A DNA stretch of 64,000 nucleotides from Spirosoma pollinicola. Its GTDB lineage: Bacteria; Bacteroidota; Bacteroidia; Cytophagales; Spirosomataceae. Made by a program: the position numbers and the translations under genes. Each line of letters begins with the position of its first letter. Positions within the stretch are counted from its first letter, which is position 1. The DNA lies in contig NZ_CP025096.1 in assembly GCF_002831565.1 (NCBI RefSeq), positions 6,377,014-6,441,013 of the forward strand, read 5' to 3'. Positions 16,932 through 26,366 of the stretch are shown here, one piece after another. The notes under the pieces were generated by a model that saw only the letters and a list, made by a program, of their open reading frames with translations, did no database searches and was not told the DNA's origin.

Positions 16932-17474
16932 TTATTTATAGTTAAAACCCCAAGACACCCCTACACCCGCAGCCAGCTGTCCCGTTAGCGGAACCGGTGA
17001 AAAGGATATGCCCACCCGGGGCTGACGAAGTAGTTGATTATACCTTGTTACGGCTTTATTGATCTGCGCGTTTCCGATGATCGAAAGCGTTAGCGAGGCT
17101 GCAATGGAGCCACCATACACCGTCCAGTAGGTGCCTCCGGTTCGATTGCTGCTCAGTAAAATGTAAGCCAGAGGCACCAGCGCCGTCAGCCGACTCAGGG
17201 TGGTTACGGTACGGAATGTCTGAAACCGATGGGATACATCGGGGTCGTTAAGTTCATAAAACGGAACTTCCAGCGAATACGGCGATGATAGCTTTTTGCC
17301 GCCGTAAAAATACACGCTGCCAAGTGACGACGACCCATACGCCCGCTCAATAGGTAACAGATGCGCCGGAATAGGAACGCTTCGGTAATGGGACGTATCA
17401 TCGTCGCGTTGGCGCTGGGCATTGGCCAATTGACAGATAACGAGTAGTAGAATGAGCAATAAAACTGTTCGCAT
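16932..17474 (-). CDS. Exported protein of unknown function
   Basis: A 180-residue protein with a signal peptide (MRTVLLLILLLVICQLANAQ). The middle has two hydrophobic stretches (LTALVPLAYILLSS and YGGSIAASLTLSIIGNA), and the tail has alternating strands ending GVGVSWGFNYK, as at the end of an outer-membrane strand. I do not recognise the family. It lies 98 bases downstream of the azurin-domain dehydrogenase and may belong to the same transcript. Confidence 0.65.
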   Translation of the reverse strand: MRTVLLLILLLVICQLANAQRQRDDDTSHYRSVPIPAHLLPIERAYGSSSLGSVYFYGGKKLSSPYSLEVPFYELNDPDVSHRFQTFRTVTTLSRLTALVPLAYILLSSNRTGGTYWTVYGGSIAASLTLSIIGNAQINKAVTRYNQLLRQPRVGISFSPVPLTGQLAAGVGVSWGFNYK

Positions 17475-17572
17475 AGGGATAGAACGATAAAAAGCGCATA
17501 GGGGTGGGTGCAGGTTGTAAAAACAATGACGCTCCCATTGAAAGCGCCATTAGTTAAGGGTAAACGGTAACC

Positions 17573-19591
17573 TTACTTTACCACCTTCAGCGTACCCTGC
17601 ATCAGTGACGAGTGGCCGGGGAAAGAACACACGAACTGATAATCACCCGGCTCGGTGGGCGCCAGGAAATAGATACTTTCCGAGCTTTCGGGCTGGAGAA
17701 TATTGGTGTGATACAGTACGTTGGGCGTGGCCGGTACATAGTTCATTTTCGGGCCGTTGAGGTTGAGCCGTAAGGCGGCATCTCCCACGGCATTAGCCGC
17801 ACCGGGTTTCGTGATAACGAAATTGTGCAGCATGTCGTCGTTGTTGTTAAAAACTAGCTTGATACGGCTGCCCGCTTTTACCTCCAGCCTGTCGGTGTCA
17901 AATTTCAGACCGGGTTTGGTGCCTATTGTCAGCGTTTGGTCGGGCCCGTTGGTCCAGTCGGCAGGCATGGCTACCGTCCGTTTGGCATTGACCGATTTTA
18001 CGTTTCGGCTGGTTGTGGCTGCCGCTTTCTTTTCGGTCGCCATCATCTCCGCATGGTCGTGTTTGGCCATAGCCACCGCCCGCGCCGGGAGCGTCAGTTT
18101 CTCGCCCGGCGCAATGGCATTGAGGGTATAGTAACCAACCGAGTGCAGCAAAGGCACTCCCGACGCCGACCGGACGCCCTCGGCCTTTACTTCATGAATG
18201 TAGCCTTCACGCAGAACGGTATCGGCAACGATGCGGGCACTCAGGCCATCTGGCGCAACGACAATACCCCGAATGGGCACCGGGCGCGTATTTTCGATGG
18301 GGCTTCCGTAGGTTTTGTGGTATTTATAGGTGAAGCTGTTGAGGCTGTAACTTTCGGGATTTTCGGCCGTTTTCCGGTCGACGGGGGTGGTGAAGGTGAC
18401 GTCGAAGCCATCGGGTTTGGAGGTGATCGTTTTCATCTCGAAGGGCGTTTTGCCCGTCCAGACCAACCGCTGTATACCGTAGGGGTCTTTGCCCGTTGCG
18501 GCCCAGCCCCGGCTCGTCATGCCCACAAACAGCGAGCCATCCTGCCCCCAAACAGTCCGGATAATGCCCGACTGGAATCCTTCGCGGAAAGGGAAACAGG
18601 CTCCCTGCCACTCACCGTTGACTTTTTCAAGCGCTACCCGCATAATTTTGCTATGCCCCTGATCGCCCACGAACAATTGCCCGGCAAACGGACCGAAAGC
18701 GCCATTGGTCGTATCTTCCTTAAAGTCGGAGGTCGAAATACCCATAAGCGTATGCGGAAACCAAACGGCGGGCACTTTCAGCTCTTTAACGGTTTTCGCT
18801 ACCTCAAACATTGGTTTGCCGGTGCTAGGCACATCTTGCGGCTTTAGCGACAAGGGAGAACCCGGCTCGCCTGACCAGCGCAAACCCGCCGGATTACCCG
18901 CAAAAGCTCCTTTGGTCAGGTTCGTCATCCGGCCAGAGCCAACCCAGTCGCCCTGGTTTTCGGTATAGAAAATACTGCCATCGCGCAGAACGCCGAAGCC
19001 AGCCGGTGAGCGAAGACCCGTTGCCCAGGGCGTCATCTCCCCATTTTCGGTTAGCTTGAGCATCCAGCCGCGCCACTTGGACAGACTTGCCCCATACCCG
19101 ATCCAGCTTAGGTTGAGCGTAATGATCATGTCGCCATCGGGCAGCAGCACCGGGCCGTAACTGTATTCGTGGTAATTGCCCGAGATTGGCCATTTGTAAA
19201 ATGACCGGTATTCATCGGCCACGTCGTCGCCATCATTATCAATCAGCTTCGTGACTTCGCCCCGTTGCGTACAGAGTAAATAACCTTTCGGATGCCACAT
19301 CAGGCCCAGCGGTTCGTGAAGCCCCGACGCAAACTTTTTATAAGTTGGTATGCGGCTTCCCTGCATGTAGGGATTACTGATAATCCAGACTTCGCCCCGG
19401 CGCGTACAGACCGCCATCCGTCCATCGGGCAGGGGCGCCAGACCACCTACTTCCAGCTTGATGCTTTCCGGAATTGGCAGGGTTACAATTCGGTAATAGT
19501 CTTCTTCCGTAGCCGGGCGCTGGGCCAGGGCGAAAGAGAGGGGAAATAAAAGAGCGAGTAAAAGACCGGGTATGGTCAGTGATTTTTTCAT
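17573..19591 (-). CDS. Sorbosone dehydrogenase-like beta-propeller with C-terminal azurin-type cupredoxin domain
   Basis: About 672 residues from the ATG at 19591, where a normal signal peptide starts (MKKSLTIPGLLLALLFPLSF). The longer open frame upstream has no coding character. The first part carries propeller strands of the glucose/sorbosone dehydrogenase type (GGLAPLPDGRMAVCTRRGEVW, LLPDGDMIITLN, GVLRDGSIFYTEN). The last 130 residues form a copper-binding azurin/plastocyanin-like domain with the ligand set His in MLHNFV, then Cys, His and Met in CSFPGHSSLMQG. A propeller oxidoreductase with its own copper carrier could pass electrons directly. It follows the CsaA-like gene by 53 bases. 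Confidence 0.87.
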   Translation of the reverse strand: MKKSLTIPGLLLALLFPLSFALAQRPATEEDYYRIVTLPIPESIKLEVGGLAPLPDGRMAVCTRRGEVWIISNPYMQGSRIPTYKKFASGLHEPLGLMWHPKGYLLCTQRGEVTKLIDNDGDDVADEYRSFYKWPISGNYHEYSYGPVLLPDGDMIITLNLSWIGYGASLSKWRGWMLKLTENGEMTPWATGLRSPAGFGVLRDGSIFYTENQGDWVGSGRMTNLTKGAFAGNPAGLRWSGEPGSPLSLKPQDVPSTGKPMFEVAKTVKELKVPAVWFPHTLMGISTSDFKEDTTNGAFGPFAGQLFVGDQGHSKIMRVALEKVNGEWQGACFPFREGFQSGIIRTVWGQDGSLFVGMTSRGWAATGKDPYGIQRLVWTGKTPFEMKTITSKPDGFDVTFTTPVDRKTAENPESYSLNSFTYKYHKTYGSPIENTRPVPIRGIVVAPDGLSARIVADTVLREGYIHEVKAEGVRSASGVPLLHSVGYYTLNAIAPGEKLTLPARAVAMAKHDHAEMMATEKKAAATTSRNVKSVNAKRTVAMPADWTNGPDQTLTIGTKPGLKFDTDRLEVKAGSRIKLVFNNNDDMLHNFVITKPGAANAVGDAALRLNLNGPKMNYVPATPNVLYHTNILQPESSESIYFLAPTEPGDYQFVCSFPGHSSLMQGTLKVVK

Positions 19592-19644
19592 AGTCTGATT
19601 AATTTCAGGACGTAATAGATTGTCAGGGCGAGACGCTGAATCGG

Positions 19645-19983
19645 TCAGGCAATTCTCATCCCATTCTGCGTTGGTCGTTCGGTTTGGAGCAGGGTTACGG
19701 TACCATCGTCGGTCACGGCACCCAGCACCAGGCATTCGCTCATAAACGTGGCAATTTGCTTGGGCGGGAAATTGACTACTGCCACCACCTGTTTACCAAC
19801 CAGTTCCTCCGCCTGATACAATTTGGTGAGCTGTGCCGATGTCCGTTTGGTCCCCAACTCGCCAAAGTCGATGGTTAGCTTATAGGCTGGTTTGCGAGCC
19901 TTTGGAAACGCTTCGACAGCCATAACAGTGCCGGTGCGAATCTCTACTTTTTCAAAATCGGTCCAGGTAATTGGCTCATTCAT
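19645..19983 (-). CDS. csaA: CsaA-like tRNA-binding protein
   Basis: A protein of about 112 residues started at the ATG at 19983; an upstream start adds 14 residues without family features. Residues follow the OB-fold tRNA-binding pattern: WTDFEKVEIRTGTV, AYKLTIDFGELGTKRTSAQLT, VVAVVNFPPKQIATFMSECLVLGA. This matches CsaA, a dimeric cytoplasmic tRNA-binding protein with chaperone-like activity in Bacillus. It lies between genes for two secreted proteins in the same direction, 45 bases after one and 53 before the other, an odd place for a cytoplasmic protein. Confidence 0.88.
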   Translation of the reverse strand: MNEPITWTDFEKVEIRTGTVMAVEAFPKARKPAYKLTIDFGELGTKRTSAQLTKLYQAEELVGKQVVAVVNFPPKQIATFMSECLVLGAVTDDGTVTLLQTERPTQNGMRIA

Positions 19984-20028
19984 GGTATGTACTGGCGAAT
20001 AGGTAGGGATTGGGGTGAAGGCCACTAT

Positions 20029-21714
20029 TTAAAAAACAATCGAATACTGAACTGTCCCGGCTCCGCTTTTCATGTCTACGGGCAGTAGCAGTTCCTGTTT
20101 TCCGTTGCTCTGGCGCAGTTTTACTTTGGCTTTCGGGTCGAAGCGAACAAAATAACTCCGGTCATTAACGGCGTATAAACCTTTGGCAACTTCGTCGATA
20201 GTCGTACCGGCAGCCACGCGGCAGTAGGGCGTACCATCGGGTGAGCCTTTCAGCGTGAGGGTACGAACCAGTGCATTGCCGTCCGGGCGGATTGCATCCG
20301 TAACGGTTGCACCGGCCAGGGTGTACTCAATGGTGGGCATACCCTGTTTGTCGACTATAAGTCCCTTGTACTTCAGTACGTTTTCGCCGAGACTGTCGGT
20401 CCAGGCTGTGTTATCGTTGGTAAGTACCATAAGGGGCGATTGAGCCGGTGGCCGAACGGTTACGCCCATCGGGCTCAGGAGCTGGGGTTCACCCCGCTCG
20501 TACCACATTTCGGTAACGTTGGCAAAATCGCCTTTCCAGACTTGTAACAACACCATCTGGTTCAGGTCGACGGTATAGTGCAGACCCTCCGGCGAACCAA
20601 CCGACAGGCTGTGGGTGCGCTTCGTTTTTTCGCCCGGCATCTGAACAAACGACCGGATCAGTTCGGTTTTTATGGTAGGCTGCACACTAACAACCGCCAC
20701 AGGGTCAGGCTCGGGTAACGACGAGAGCGAATGAAGCGGTTGCGAACGAGTACCCGCCTGCGACACAAACAGACCCAGTCCGGGCCGAAACCAGGAGCGC
20801 GAGAAGTAGACCTCTACGGTATGCGGCCCGGCCGTAAGGTTTGTTGTTCCGAAGCTGGACTGTCCCAGTTCGCGATGGTCGGTTGGAATGATTTCTTTGC
20901 CGTCGATCCATACGCCCCCAACGCCCCCCTGATTCAGTTCGAACTGATAGTCACCTGTCTGCAAGGCTGTCAGTTTACCAGAAAACAGAATGGAGTACTG
21001 ACGCGGCTGGCCATACGACACTTCGTACGTCAACAAGGCAGTCGTGTCCTGTTTAAGAACTTTTTTGGTTTGGGCGTCGGCACGGCTGGTCACGTAGCCG
21101 CCCTCTACGATGGTATAACTTACCGGCGAACTCCATTTCGCTACAGTCCGGGGCGACATAACCCGGTAGCCTATGTTTCGAATGGCAACACTTCCGGTCT
21201 TCGCCATAACCGTTACCGGGCCGGATTTAGCATTATTCAGGGTTTGACTTTCCCGCACCGTTACCCCGTTGAGCGCGAGTTTTTCCAGAAGAGCATGGCC
21301 TTTGCCGGTTTTATACCAGACATCGACGGTTTGCCAGAGGCCGGGGGCTTTGGTCAGTCGGGCCAGTTCCTGCGTACCGGCAAACGAAATGGCCTGGCCA
21401 GTTGGCAAGGTCAAAACAAAATCGGCATTTGCCGAAAGGAGCATGTCGAACCGCAGCCGGAAATCATCGGTGGGGGTTAGCAGGGTTAGCGGTTCAGTGG
21501 AGCCGGTCAGGATGGTACTGCCGGACTGGGTTTTCAGCGATGACCCATCGGCCGTTGTGGAGACAGCCCCGACTAACTGCCAGCCAGATGGCCGGTTGAG
21601 CTGTGCCAGGGGTAAGACTGGCAATTCCTGCTGTGCATAGAGCGGCACGGCCAGAAGCCAACAAAACAGTAGGGGTAGCGTCTGATTGAAAAAGGATGTA
21701 ATCTGTTTGTTCAT
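20029..21714 (-). CDS. Secreted PA14-domain protein with DUF1080-like N-terminal region
   Basis: About 561 residues from the ATG at 21714, which gives a signal peptide (MNKQITSFFNQTLPLLFCWLLAVPLYA). The N-terminal part (DDFRLRFDMLLSANADFVLTL, GLWQTVDVWYKTGKGHA) resembles the concanavalin-like DUF1080 fold. The middle has a PA14 sugar-binding pattern (YSILFSGKLTALQTGDYQF, GGVWIDGKEII, LTAGPHTVEVYFSRSW). The C-terminal third is beta-rich and unassigned. Probably binds polysaccharide outside the cell. It leads a minus-strand group with CsaA and the azurin-domain dehydrogenase and is divergent from a second PQQ-type dehydrogenase. Confidence 0.8.
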   Translation of the reverse strand: MNKQITSFFNQTLPLLFCWLLAVPLYAQQELPVLPLAQLNRPSGWQLVGAVSTTADGSSLKTQSGSTILTGSTEPLTLLTPTDDFRLRFDMLLSANADFVLTLPTGQAISFAGTQELARLTKAPGLWQTVDVWYKTGKGHALLEKLALNGVTVRESQTLNNAKSGPVTVMAKTGSVAIRNIGYRVMSPRTVAKWSSPVSYTIVEGGYVTSRADAQTKKVLKQDTTALLTYEVSYGQPRQYSILFSGKLTALQTGDYQFELNQGGVGGVWIDGKEIIPTDHRELGQSSFGTTNLTAGPHTVEVYFSRSWFRPGLGLFVSQAGTRSQPLHSLSSLPEPDPVAVVSVQPTIKTELIRSFVQMPGEKTKRTHSLSVGSPEGLHYTVDLNQMVLLQVWKGDFANVTEMWYERGEPQLLSPMGVTVRPPAQSPLMVLTNDNTAWTDSLGENVLKYKGLIVDKQGMPTIEYTLAGATVTDAIRPDGNALVRTLTLKGSPDGTPYCRVAAGTTIDEVAKGLYAVNDRSYFVRFDPKAKVKLRQSNGKQELLLPVDMKSGAGTVQYSIVF

Positions 21715-21788
21715 AGACCTCTTTGTGTAGAAATAGCTACTATTGTAGGCATCAAAAATACATAAACAGCGGTGTCTACTGACTGACA

Positions 21789-21802
21789 ACAAAAACTTTT
21801 GT
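21789..21802. promoter_or_regulatory. Short inverted repeat in a divergent promoter region
   Basis: ACAAAA (21789-21794) and TTTTGT (21797-21802) form a perfect 6-base repeat between the divergent PA14 and PQQ-dehydrogenase genes. It could be an operator or overlap core promoter elements. Confidence 0.35.
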
Positions 21803-21864
21803 CTGTCACCTTCCGTTTACCGGGTGTTATACGGCGCAATGCGCCACCCAAGCAACTTTTAGCC

Positions 21865-23247
21865 ATGAAAACAATCGTACTTTTAGTTACGGTAACAACA
21901 ACCTTAGCCCTTGCGGGACCGGGCACGACAAGTCCCGGTAAGTCGGTAAAGCCAGCGCCCGCAAAACCTGGAACGGTATCGACAACTCGCTCGGCCATCG
22001 CCCCTGATCCGGACAACGGCGGCCTTAAACTGGCATCCGGTTTTGGTGCCCTGACGTTTGCCGATAACCTGGGGAAAGCCCGGCACATCATCGTTGATAA
22101 GTCGGGAGCGGTGTTCGTGAAATTAGAAAAACTCAATGAGGGCAAAGGCATTGTTGAGTTGATTGACGCCAATGGCGATGGCCGCGCCGACGAAACAATC
22201 AAGTTCGGAAACAATACCGGAACGGGTATGGGTATCTATAACGATTACCTGTATGCGTCGTCTGACACGTCTGTTTATCGCTACAAACTGACCAATGGCA
22301 AGGTGATGGAAACAACGCCGATGGAGCCGATCATCACGGGCCTGACGCTGCAACGCCAGCATGCCAGCAAGTCATTGGCTATCTCGCCCGATGGTAAGCT
22401 GTTCGTTAATTTTGGCGCACCGTCCAACGCCTGTCAGGAGAAGGACCGGCAAAAAGGGTCGATGGGTATGGACCCTTGTCCAATTCTGGAAGAATACGGT
22501 GGTATCTGGCAGTTCGATGCCAACAAGCTAAACCAGCACAAGGCCGATGGTAAACGCTATGCGACGGGTATTCGGAACGCCGTTGCCCTCGACTGGAACA
22601 CCGCTAGCAACACGCTTTACGCGCTGCAGCATGGCCGTGATAACCTGAACAACTGGGGTGGCATTTTCACGGATGAGTACAGCGCCGAGTTTCCTTCCGA
22701 AGAAATGCTGATGGTGAAAGAAGGCGCTGATTTTGGCTGGCCTTATTGCTATAATAACCAGGATAAAAATCAGAAACTGCTTGCCCCCGAATATGGTGGT
22801 GATGGGACTAAAATAGACCGTTGTGCCGGAAAAGAGAAGCCTATTATGGCATTTCCGGGTCACTGGGCACCTAATGATCTGTTATTTTATACGGGTGGGG
22901 GCGCAAATGCCTTTCCGGCCCGTTACAAAAATGGTGCGTTTGTTTGCTTCCACGGCTCCTGGAACCGCGCTCCGCTGAAACAGGGCGGCTATTTTGTGGC
23001 GTTTATTCCGTTCGGAAAAGACGGCCGTCCGTCGGGGAAATACGAAGTGTTCGCCGAGAATTTTGCCGGTGTAGCCGAACTGGGCAAACCCGGTACCAAT
23101 GTCAATGCGGGTAAACTCGACCTGGCCAGCCCCGGCGATGCCAAAGCCCGCCCGGTGGGATTAGCACAAGGCCCCGATGGGTCGCTTTATATTTCCGATT
23201 CAGTGAAAGGAAAAGTTTGGCGGGTGATGTACACCGCGAAGAAATAG
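21865..23247 (+). CDS. PQQ-dependent sugar (sorbosone-type) dehydrogenase
   Basis: About 460 residues from the ATG at 21865, where a signal peptide starts (MKTIVLLVTVTTTLALAGPG); the open frame begins 22 codons earlier without family support. The protein shows soluble-glucose-dehydrogenase-type propeller features: VKLEKLNEGKGIVELIDANGDG, SLAISPDGKLFVNFG, YATGIRNAVALDW, LQHGRDNL, EGADFGWPYC, FCFHGSWNRAPLKQGG-like (read FVCFHGSWNR) and LAQGPDGSLYISD. Members oxidise sugars in the periplasm with PQQ. No PQQ biosynthesis genes are present here, so the cofactor must come from elsewhere in the genome or from outside. It is divergent from the PA14 gene. Confidence 0.88.
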   Translation: MKTIVLLVTVTTTLALAGPGTTSPGKSVKPAPAKPGTVSTTRSAIAPDPDNGGLKLASGFGALTFADNLGKARHIIVDKSGAVFVKLEKLNEGKGIVELIDANGDGRADETIKFGNNTGTGMGIYNDYLYASSDTSVYRYKLTNGKVMETTPMEPIITGLTLQRQHASKSLAISPDGKLFVNFGAPSNACQEKDRQKGSMGMDPCPILEEYGGIWQFDANKLNQHKADGKRYATGIRNAVALDWNTASNTLYALQHGRDNLNNWGGIFTDEYSAEFPSEEMLMVKEGADFGWPYCYNNQDKNQKLLAPEYGGDGTKIDRCAGKEKPIMAFPGHWAPNDLLFYTGGGANAFPARYKNGAFVCFHGSWNRAPLKQGGYFVAFIPFGKDGRPSGKYEVFAENFAGVAELGKPGTNVNAGKLDLASPGDAKARPVGLAQGPDGSLYISDSVKGKVWRVMYTAKK

Positions 23248-23261
23248 CATTTTAAACCAGT

Positions 23262-23303
23262 AAAAAGCGCGTACTACCTCTAGGGGTGGTACGCGCTTTT
23301 TTT
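23262..23303. terminator. Bidirectional intrinsic terminator
   Basis: GCGCGTACTACC ending at 23278 pairs with GGTGGTACGCGC starting at 23286 with one wobble pair, flanked by A5 and T7 runs. It ends the PQQ-dehydrogenase transcript and overlaps the stop of the convergent DPP-IV gene. Confidence 0.88.
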
Positions 23304-25503
23304 ATAGATTTTTCTCAACAAAATTCGTCATCATCTGGTAGAGGTGCAGCCGAGTGTTGCCGCCGTAGATGCCATGATTTCGGTTGGGGTAATAAAAGGA
23401 CTGGAACTGTTTGCCAGCCGCGATGAGCGCATCTTCAAAGGCAATAGAGTTCTGGAAATGAACATTATCGTCGCCGGTGCCGTGGATGAGCAAAAATGGA
23501 CCACGTAGTTTGGCGGCATGCGTTACGGGAGAGTTGTCGTCATAACCTGATGCGTTCTCCTGCGGACGCTTGAGGTAACGCTCGGTGTAGATTGTGTCGT
23601 AGAATCGCCAGTTTGTAACAGGGGCCACCGAGATGCCCGCTTTGAAAACGTCGGCACCAAGGGTCATGCAGAGGGCCGTCATATAGCCGCCGTAACTCCA
23701 CCCCCAGATACCCACACGGGCAGGATCAACAAAAGGGATGTTTTTTAACTGTCGGGCGACCGCGATCTGATCTTCGGTTTCGAGTTTACCGAGTTGGGCA
23801 TAGGTAGCGTTCCGAAACGCAGTACCCCGCGCGCCCGTACCCCGGCCATCTACCGAAACAATGATGTAGCCTTTCTGGACTAGCGTCTGATACCAGAAAA
23901 AATCGCGGCTATCCCAATCATTTTTGACCGTTTGCGACCCCGGTCCGCCATACACAAACATCAGTAGCGGATACTTTTTTGTACCCGAACTATCGAAATT
24001 GGCCGGGCGAATCATCCATCCGTTCAGGGATGTACCATCGGCGGCTTTGGTTTGAAAAAACTGTTTCGGCGAGATAGAATAGGCCGATAGCCGGGATTTC
24101 AGGGCTTCATTCGATTCCAGAATACGTCGGTCGGTAGTCGATTTAGTATCTCGCAGGCTAACCGTCACGGGGGAGTTGGCCGAGGTACGGTAAAGCAGAT
24201 AATACCCAAAGTCAGGGCTAAAATTGGCCGTATACGTACCGCCCTGGCTGGTAAGTTTCTGTTTGTTTTTACCATCCAGCCCAACGCTGTAAAGGTGCCG
24301 TTCGAGGGGCGATTCCTCGGTAGAGATGAAATAAATGGTGCCAGCTTTTTCGTCCACGCCCGATACGGTAGCCACCTCAAAGCTGCCCGATGTAAGGGGT
24401 CGGGTGAGTTTGCCGCTTAGGTCGTAGAGGTACAGGTGTTTGTAGCCCGTGCGCTCGCTGCTCCACACAAATGAGTTGCCATCGTTCAGGTAAGTCAGGT
24501 CATCGGTAAATTCCAGATCGACATAGGTCGTGCTTGTTTCGGTCAGTACTGTATTGGCTTGCCCTGTGCCAGCGTTTACGTGCAGCAAATCGAGCTTATT
24601 CTGGAGTCGGTTCATCCGCCGAATGGAGAGCAGATTTGAATTTTTTGTCCATTGAATTCGCGGCAGGTACATATCTGTTTCTGCACCTGTTTGCGCCTGT
24701 ACTTTTTTGCCGGTCGCCACATCGGCTACCCAGACGGATACCTGTGCGTTTGCTTCGCCCGCCTTGGGGTATTTGAATCGATACTCTACCGGATACAGCT
24801 TACCCCAAAGCTGCATGTCATATTCGGGCACGCGGCTCTCGTCGAACCGAATCCAGGCCAGTCGCTTACTGTCCGGCGACCATTCGAAAGCCCGCGACAT
24901 GCTGAATTCCTCTTCATAAACCCAATCGGCCCCACCGTTGATGATGGCATTCTGCTTACCGTCGGTCGTCAGTTTTATTTCTTTTTGGGTGCTCAGGTCA
25001 ACCACAAACAGGTTGTTGTCGCGCATGAACGCCACACGTTTGCCATCGGGCGAGAAAGTGGCGTATTGTTGTTTGCCACCTTTACTCAAGGGTACTAACT
25101 GTTTGGCCGAAAGGTCATAGACATAAACCTGTGCCTTGCTCGACCGACGATAAATAGGCTCTTCCTGCGTTGTGATGAGCATTTTTTGCTCATCGGCCGA
25201 TAGTTGGTATCCATCAACGGCAACTGATGTCTCCGTTCCTGCTACCTTTGCTTGCCGGGAATCGAACAGCGTTTCTACCAGGGCGCCGGTGGTGATCGTG
25301 AACTTTACGATTTTTCCACCATCGAGCGTTGTATAAAAGCCACCGGTTTTCATCCAGTTCACCGCTTCGACAGTACGTTGATTAAACACGCCCTGATTTT
25401 GGCCCCATACATCGTCGAGCGAAACAGTCTTCAGGGTTTGACCACTGGCTGGAAACGTAAGGAGCAAAAGGGAAATTCGAATCAGAAAACGACGGGTTGT
25501 CAT
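23302..25503 (-). CDS. Dipeptidyl peptidase IV-family S9 peptidase, exported
   Basis: A 733-residue peptidase with a signal peptide (MTTRRFLIRISLLLLTFPASG). The N-terminal beta-propeller contains the double-Glu motif of DPP-IV in DWVYEEEFSMSRAFEW, which holds the substrate N-terminus. The C-terminal hydrolase domain has the nucleophile Ser603 in GWSYGGY, Asp678 in GTGDDNVHF and His710 in NRNHGI. The triad and Glu motif are complete, so it should remove Xaa-Pro or Xaa-Ala dipeptides in the periplasm. It is the second S9 enzyme in the window. A 17-base-arm hairpin separates it from the upstream gene. Confidence 0.94.
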   Translation of the reverse strand: MTTRRFLIRISLLLLTFPASGQTLKTVSLDDVWGQNQGVFNQRTVEAVNWMKTGGFYTTLDGGKIVKFTITTGALVETLFDSRQAKVAGTETSVAVDGYQLSADEQKMLITTQEEPIYRRSSKAQVYVYDLSAKQLVPLSKGGKQQYATFSPDGKRVAFMRDNNLFVVDLSTQKEIKLTTDGKQNAIINGGADWVYEEEFSMSRAFEWSPDSKRLAWIRFDESRVPEYDMQLWGKLYPVEYRFKYPKAGEANAQVSVWVADVATGKKVQAQTGAETDMYLPRIQWTKNSNLLSIRRMNRLQNKLDLLHVNAGTGQANTVLTETSTTYVDLEFTDDLTYLNDGNSFVWSSERTGYKHLYLYDLSGKLTRPLTSGSFEVATVSGVDEKAGTIYFISTEESPLERHLYSVGLDGKNKQKLTSQGGTYTANFSPDFGYYLLYRTSANSPVTVSLRDTKSTTDRRILESNEALKSRLSAYSISPKQFFQTKAADGTSLNGWMIRPANFDSSGTKKYPLLMFVYGGPGSQTVKNDWDSRDFFWYQTLVQKGYIIVSVDGRGTGARGTAFRNATYAQLGKLETEDQIAVARQLKNIPFVDPARVGIWGWSYGGYMTALCMTLGADVFKAGISVAPVTNWRFYDTIYTERYLKRPQENASGYDDNSPVTHAAKLRGPFLLIHGTGDDNVHFQNSIAFEDALIAAGKQFQSFYYPNRNHGIYGGNTRLHLYQMMTNFVEKNL

Positions 25504-25538
25504 AAATACAGGTTGATGAATGTATTGTAAACATAGAA

Positions 25539-25581
25539 CGGTTCGCCGTTGCGCAATGATAAACTGCGCAACGGCGAACCG
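25539..25581. terminator. Perfect 17-base hairpin
   Basis: CGGTTCGCCGTTGCGCA (25539-25555) pairs perfectly with 25565-25581 around a 9-base loop. It lies between the stop of the YcxB-like gene and the start of the DPP-IV gene and may end the former transcript. Confidence 0.75.
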
Positions 25582-25601
25582 CTATCATATAAAAATAACC
25601 C

Positions 25602-26186
25602 TTATTTCACCGTTTCGGCAGGAACGCTTCCGGGCAATAAGCCTTTGCGTTTCAGCAGCGCTTCGGTAAAGCGCAGGTCGTTATCGCTCGTGAAAATGTT
25701 GAATGGCAGGTATAGAAACTGCGCTTTGGCAAGTCCCTTCGTAACGGTTTTGGCAAACCAGTTGGCCTTTACATTCGACATAGCATCGGCGTTATCCAGA
25801 AACAGGATATAGGCCTCCTTATCTTTGATAACACTATCAATCTGAGCCCACTTCAAAATGCCGCCTTCTTTGGCATTTATCCGCATTAGAATCTGACGAC
25901 TGTCGATTTCATAAATGTATTTCTGAAACAAGGCTTTGCTCTGCTCCATCTGGGCGATGCCCGTAATCTGAATAGCCCAAAACAGGACGTATATAATCGT
26001 GAGTAACACAATGACGATATAAATCCAGTAATTAGGATAAACGTTTGTCAGGCTTAGAACGACATTCAGAAAAATCAGGCCAAGCGGCACAAATGCCCAC
26101 TTCCAGTTGTCTTTTACCCACTGCCGCAGGGCGATATTAATATACGTTTTCTGGTCTAACGCGTATTTTTTGGTCTTAACAATCAT
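25602..26186 (-). CDS. YcxB-like two-helix membrane protein
   Basis: A 194-residue protein with two adjacent transmembrane helices (WAFVPLGLIFLNVVLSLT and YWIYIVIVLLTIIYVLFWAI) and a cytoplasmic C-terminal domain. That domain has the pattern EGGILKWAQIDSVIKDKEAYILFLD followed by LYLPFNIF, seen in YcxB-like proteins, where W-x-x-I and the strand before it are characteristic. No enzymatic motif is visible and the function is unknown. Confidence 0.7.
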   Translation of the reverse strand: MIVKTKKYALDQKTYINIALRQWVKDNWKWAFVPLGLIFLNVVLSLTNVYPNYWIYIVIVLLTIIYVLFWAIQITGIAQMEQSKALFQKYIYEIDSRQILMRINAKEGGILKWAQIDSVIKDKEAYILFLDNADAMSNVKANWFAKTVTKGLAKAQFLYLPFNIFTSDNDLRFTEALLKRKGLLPGSVPAETVK

Positions 26187-26366
26187 AATACCTCTACATG
26201 AAAGTGCAAAGATAAGGGGATTTATACTTAATGATGCTGGTTAAACAAGCAATCGCTTTCCCGAATAATGACGAAAATAAGGCTAATTAAATACCCGTAC
26301 CGATATTTCACTGGCTAACGGCTTTTTTCCCATCTTTACACCCTCATTACTTTCGTCACTTTTTAC

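Noticed and set aside
17936..18847. A 300-residue open frame on the plus strand opposite the azurin-domain dehydrogenase
   Set aside because: No recognisable motif, no signal, and it is fully explained as a shadow of the real minus-strand gene.
20731..21480. A 249-residue plus-strand frame opposite the PA14 gene
   Set aside because: Antisense to a gene with a signal peptide and PA14 pattern; no motif of its own.
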